Source: Mesorhizobium sp. AR02 (GTDB lineage Bacteria; Pseudomonadota; Alphaproteobacteria; Rhizobiales; Rhizobiaceae). From it: 64,000 nt of DNA. Both the position numbers and the translations under genes were made by a program. Positions within the stretch are counted from its first letter, which is position 1. Each line of letters opens with the position of its first letter. The stretch is from contig NZ_CP080531.1 of the NCBI RefSeq assembly GCF_024746835.1, positions 558,001 to 622,000 on the forward strand, given 5' to 3'. This document shows, piece by piece, positions 61,612-64,000 of this stretch. Below the pieces are notes generated by a model, which ran no database searches, was not told the origin of the DNA, and saw only the letters and a program-made list of their open reading frames with translations.

Positions 61612-62444
61612 GATTGGTCCTGATTGTTGAAATTTCTGTCGAGAAAGCCGCCGATGGCGGCGCGGATTTCGGCGAAGTGGCGATCCTTATCTGTGGCTTT
61701 CGGCGTCACCTCTGCGAAAGCGGCATTGGGGATGGTCTCGGCAAGCTTGCGGGCGGTCGCCAAGGGATGGACGAGATCGATGCCGCTGCCGATGACCAAC
61801 GTGGGTATTGCGAGACCAACGGCTTCCGCCCGCGTCACGCCGGGCCCATCATTTGCGATCGCCTGCATGACCTCGGCAAAGACAGCAGCGTTTTCGCGCC
61901 CGAAGAAGCCGAGCAGCGAGGCGAGATTGTCCGGCGCCTCTGTGCGAAAGCGGGCTGATGTCGCGGAGGAAGCGAAGGCGTCGCGGGCTTCAGCCAGCGG
62001 AAGCCGGCGGATGAGTTCCGCCACTTCGACATAGGGGCGCATGTTTTGTGGCGCCGCGTCGAAGGCCCAGGCTGGGCGCACCAGCACCAAGCCGAGGACA
62101 CGGTCCGGGTGGCGAGAAGCAAGGTGCAGCGCGATCGCCGCGCCCATCGAAATGCCGCCGGCAACGAAGCGGTCGAGCCCAGCCGCATCGGCGGCGGCCA
62201 GCACGTCATCGGCGAACATCGCGATCGAAAACGGACGCTTGCTGCCGGCGCTGGAAGCGCCTTGCGCGCGGCATTCGACGGTGAGCCGGCGGCGCGACGG
62301 GCCGTCGGGAAAATTCTGCGCCACCTGGGCGGCATCGCCGCCGAGACCATGCTGGAAGATAACGGGAAGCCCGCCCTGCCCGGTGTCGAAGACACGAAGG
62401 GCGGCATCGTCGCGCAGCAGGATCGTCGGCGCGGTGGCCATCAA
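61608..62444 (-). CDS. Alpha/beta-hydrolase
   Basis: 278 residues. Oxyanion HGLGGDAAQ near residue 33, nucleophile elbow GGISMGAA with the catalytic Ser, Asp in GSGIDLVHPL and His in DKDRHFAEI complete the triad. No signal peptide. It resembles small-molecule esterases/lactonases, so hydrolysis of a sugar lactone or ester made by the neighbouring dehydrogenase is a reasonable guess. Four-base overlaps with both neighbours. Confidence 0.78.
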   Translation of the reverse strand: MMATAPTILLRDDAALRVFDTGQGGLPVIFQHGLGGDAAQVAQNFPDGPSRRRLTVECRAQGASSAGSKRPFSIAMFADDVLAAADAAGLDRFVAGGISMGAAIALHLASRHPDRVLGLVLVRPAWAFDAAPQNMRPYVEVAELIRRLPLAEARDAFASSATSARFRTEAPDNLASLLGFFGRENAAVFAEVMQAIANDGPGVTRAEAVGLAIPTLVIGSGIDLVHPLATARKLAETIPNAAFAEVTPKATDKDRHFAEIRAAIGGFLDRNFNNQDQS

Positions 62445-63259
62445 AGCAGCCCCCGCAGGAAGGCGGCCACATCGGGCGCCTCATCGGCGGACAGCCCGTG
62501 CGTGACGAGCGCGCCGTCGAAACGCACGGCCTTCAGCCGCGCGACGAAATCCGGGAAATCGACGATGCCTTGTCCTGTCGTGGCGAAGCGGCCGTCACCA
62601 TGCCGATCCTTGGCGTGCGCCAGGGCGATGTGACCGGCGGCCTCGCCGATCGCGGCGGCAACGATGGCGCGCGCCTCGTCCGGCGTCGCGTGCTCGAACA
62701 GGTTCGCCGGATCGAGCACGATCTTCAGATGCCTGGAGCCCATGTCGGCGATCAGGCGCGTCGCGTCCCTGGCCGAGGTGACGATGTTGGCCTGCTCGGG
62801 CTCGATGCCGAGATCGACACCGGCATCCTCGGCCAGTGCCAGCGCCTTCGCCATCTCGGCAGCCATGTCGAACCAGGCAGAAGGTGTGGCATTTTCGGGA
62901 TGATAGGCCCATTGATCAGCGATATTGCGCGAGCCGGTGCAGAGCGTGACCAGCGGGATGCCGAGGGATGCTGCCGTCTTGATGACGACGCCAAGACGGC
63001 GAAGACCATCGTCGCGTACCGCTCTGTCGGGATGCGCCATGTTGTAGGTGCCCGACAGTGCGGCGAGTGAAACACCGGTCGACTGCGCGGCGGCACGGAT
63101 GCCTTCGACAGTCTGCTCTGGGACAACATCCGGCATCGACGGCAGCCCGGCGCAAGCGAGGTTGAACTGCGTCGTCTCATATCCGGCCTGCTTCACCGCA
63201 GCCAGCACGGCGGCCGGCTCGATGCCCGAAAAAGTCTTGGCGAAGATGCCGAGACGCAT
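62441..63259 (-). CDS. Sugar phosphate isomerase/epimerase (xylose-isomerase-like)
   Basis: 272 residues, AP-endonuclease-2-type TIM barrel. Likely metal ligands are Glu in LGIEPEQAN, Asp in IVLDPANLFEH, His in IALAHAKDRHGDG, and a C-terminal acidic position. Starts MRLGIFAKTFSG. It overlaps the oxidoreductase gene by one base and the hydrolase gene by four. Together with a Gfo/Idh/MocA partner this is the usual pair for keto-sugar or inositol-like interconversions. Substrate unknown. Confidence 0.82.
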   Translation of the reverse strand: MRLGIFAKTFSGIEPAAVLAAVKQAGYETTQFNLACAGLPSMPDVVPEQTVEGIRAAAQSTGVSLAALSGTYNMAHPDRAVRDDGLRRLGVVIKTAASLGIPLVTLCTGSRNIADQWAYHPENATPSAWFDMAAEMAKALALAEDAGVDLGIEPEQANIVTSARDATRLIADMGSRHLKIVLDPANLFEHATPDEARAIVAAAIGEAAGHIALAHAKDRHGDGRFATTGQGIVDFPDFVARLKAVRFDGALVTHGLSADEAPDVAAFLRGLL

Positions 63260-64000
63260 CAGACCGCACCCGAAACCGAGGTGAGTTCGACCCGCTCGCC
63301 GGTCTCAACTGAACGGGCAATCGCCACCATGGCGCGGATCGAGGCGATGCCGTCTTCGACATTGGCGCCGCGCATCGGCGTGCCGTTCAGCACCGTATCG
63401 GCGAGGCCTTCCAACTGGCGGCGGAAGAAATGGCCGTCGGCGCCGAGCGGTTTGCGCGAGGTCGCGTCCTTCTCATGGAAGATATCGACCTCGCTGGCGC
63501 GGAAGTACCAGGGGTTGAAGGTTTTCGCGATGACCGACCCGTTCTCACCATAGAGCTGGAATCCTTCGTGCCAGTCCATGCGCACGGCGACGGTCAGATC
63601 GAGATGGCCGAGCGCGCCGCTGGCGAATTCGGTCTCGACGAACCAGCAATAGGCGCCGAAGCGTTCGTTGAGGCGCGCGCGCACGGCAGTGATCTCGCCG
63701 CAGAGGAAGCGCGCCGTGTCGACAAGATGCGAGCCGTGCGCCAGCATGAAATATTGCCTGAGATCGGCCTTCGGATTGCCGGCCGGTTTCCTCGCCAGCT
63801 TGCTGGTGACGGGCAGCGGCTGCACGGCATCGGTGTTGGTGTAGCGGTGGGTGGAATCGCAATACCAGGCCTTCAGCGCCAGCACCTCGCCCATCTCGTC
63901 GCGGACGAAGTCGCGGGCCGCCTCCAGCGCCGGGTCGAAGCGCTTCATATGTCCGACCTGGAGCACCTTGCCCGAACGCTTCACGGCCGCGGCCAGTGCC
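63259..64000 (-). CDS. Gfo/Idh/MocA-family oxidoreductase (N-terminus beyond the window)
   Basis: Partial; 247 codons remain to the window edge. The visible part begins ALAAAVKRSGKVLQVGHMKR, the end of the NAD(P)-binding domain, where the motif VGHMKRFDPAL is typical of the family. The C-terminal domain follows (AHGSHLVDTARFLCGEI with the catalytic His/Asp region; GALGHLDLTVAV). The upstream part, with the GxGxxG and EKP motifs, must lie past 64000. The frame stays open to the last base, so an internal GTG start at 63984 is not real. First visible gene of the minus-strand sugar operon. Confidence 0.85.
   Translation of the reverse strand, partial: ALAAAVKRSGKVLQVGHMKRFDPALEAARDFVRDEMGEVLALKAWYCDSTHRYTNTDAVQPLPVTSKLARKPAGNPKADLRQYFMLAHGSHLVDTARFLCGEITAVRARLNERFGAYCWFVETEFASGALGHLDLTVAVRMDWHEGFQLYGENGSVIAKTFNPWYFRASEVDIFHEKDATSRKPLGADGHFFRRQLEGLADTVLNGTPMRGANVEDGIASIRAMVAIARSVETGERVELTSVSGAV

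Noticed and set aside
63259..63984. Complete short oxidoreductase starting at GTG 63984
   Set aside because: The frame continues to the window edge with family-like sequence (ALAAAV before KRSGK), so the gene is cut by the window.
1..64000. CRISPR arrays, tRNA or rRNA genes, insertion sequences, prophage
   Set aside because: Looked for direct-repeat/spacer patterns, cloverleaf-like conserved blocks and transposase motifs; none seen.

Overview
The window looks like a chromosomal stretch from a Mesorhizobium-type alphaproteobacterium (Rhizobiales). The signs are high GC, dense operons, an erythritol (ery) locus of the rhizobial kind, a dctBD/dctA C4-dicarboxylate system with a sigma-54 promoter, a short second FtsZ, and rhizobial intergenic palindromes (a RIME-like element and others). 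I saw no rRNA, tRNA, CRISPR array, phage or insertion sequence. The species is inferred from gene content only.

1-16.5 kb: polyol catabolism. A long minus-strand operon runs from eryD (SorC-type regulator) through a five-gene CUT1-type ABC importer (binding protein, two permeases, two ATPases), eryA kinase, a 2-hydroxyacid dehydrogenase, eryB, a class II aldolase and eryC. A second operon, eryR-tpiB-rpiB, supplies the last two isomerases to D-erythrose-4-phosphate. Divergent from it and ending against eryC is a class II fructose-bisphosphate aldolase gene.

16.7-24.1 kb: a tightly overlapped five-gene module (SWIM zinc finger, DUF5691, MoxR-like AAA+, DUF5682, VWA) whose biology is essentially unknown. 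24.3-25.3 kb: tail-less ftsZ2.

25.6-39.2 kb: a cluster not matching any pathway I know. It holds a LuxR-type regulator with a striking palindrome at its start, a dimethylformamidase-like protein, a taurine/nitrate-type ABC importer, a CE4 deacetylase-like protein, two SDRs, a histidinol-dehydrogenase paralogue with altered metal ligands, a C45 (acyltransferase/amidohydrolase) protein, a GntR regulator and a gamma-glutamylamine-synthetase-like GS. The chemistry is centred on C-N bonds and alcohol oxidation, so it probably degrades a small amide or amino alcohol.

39.2-42.5 kb: AraC regulator plus FhuA-type TonB receptor (ferric siderophore uptake). 42.6-54.4 kb: peptidoglycan-recycling locus with an RpiR/MurR-like regulator, a second MurA, an amino-sugar kinase, MurQ, a peptide ABC importer, a beta-lactamase-fold hydrolase and AnmK. 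Two near-identical 15-bp operators head its two transcription units. 54.4-59.9 kb: GNAT, dctD, dctB, and divergent dctA with recognisable DctD and sigma-54 sites. 59.9-64 kb: the end of a minus-strand sugar operon (ROK kinase, RPE-like epimerase, alpha/beta hydrolase, xylose-isomerase-like protein, Gfo/Idh/MocA oxidoreductase cut by the window edge).
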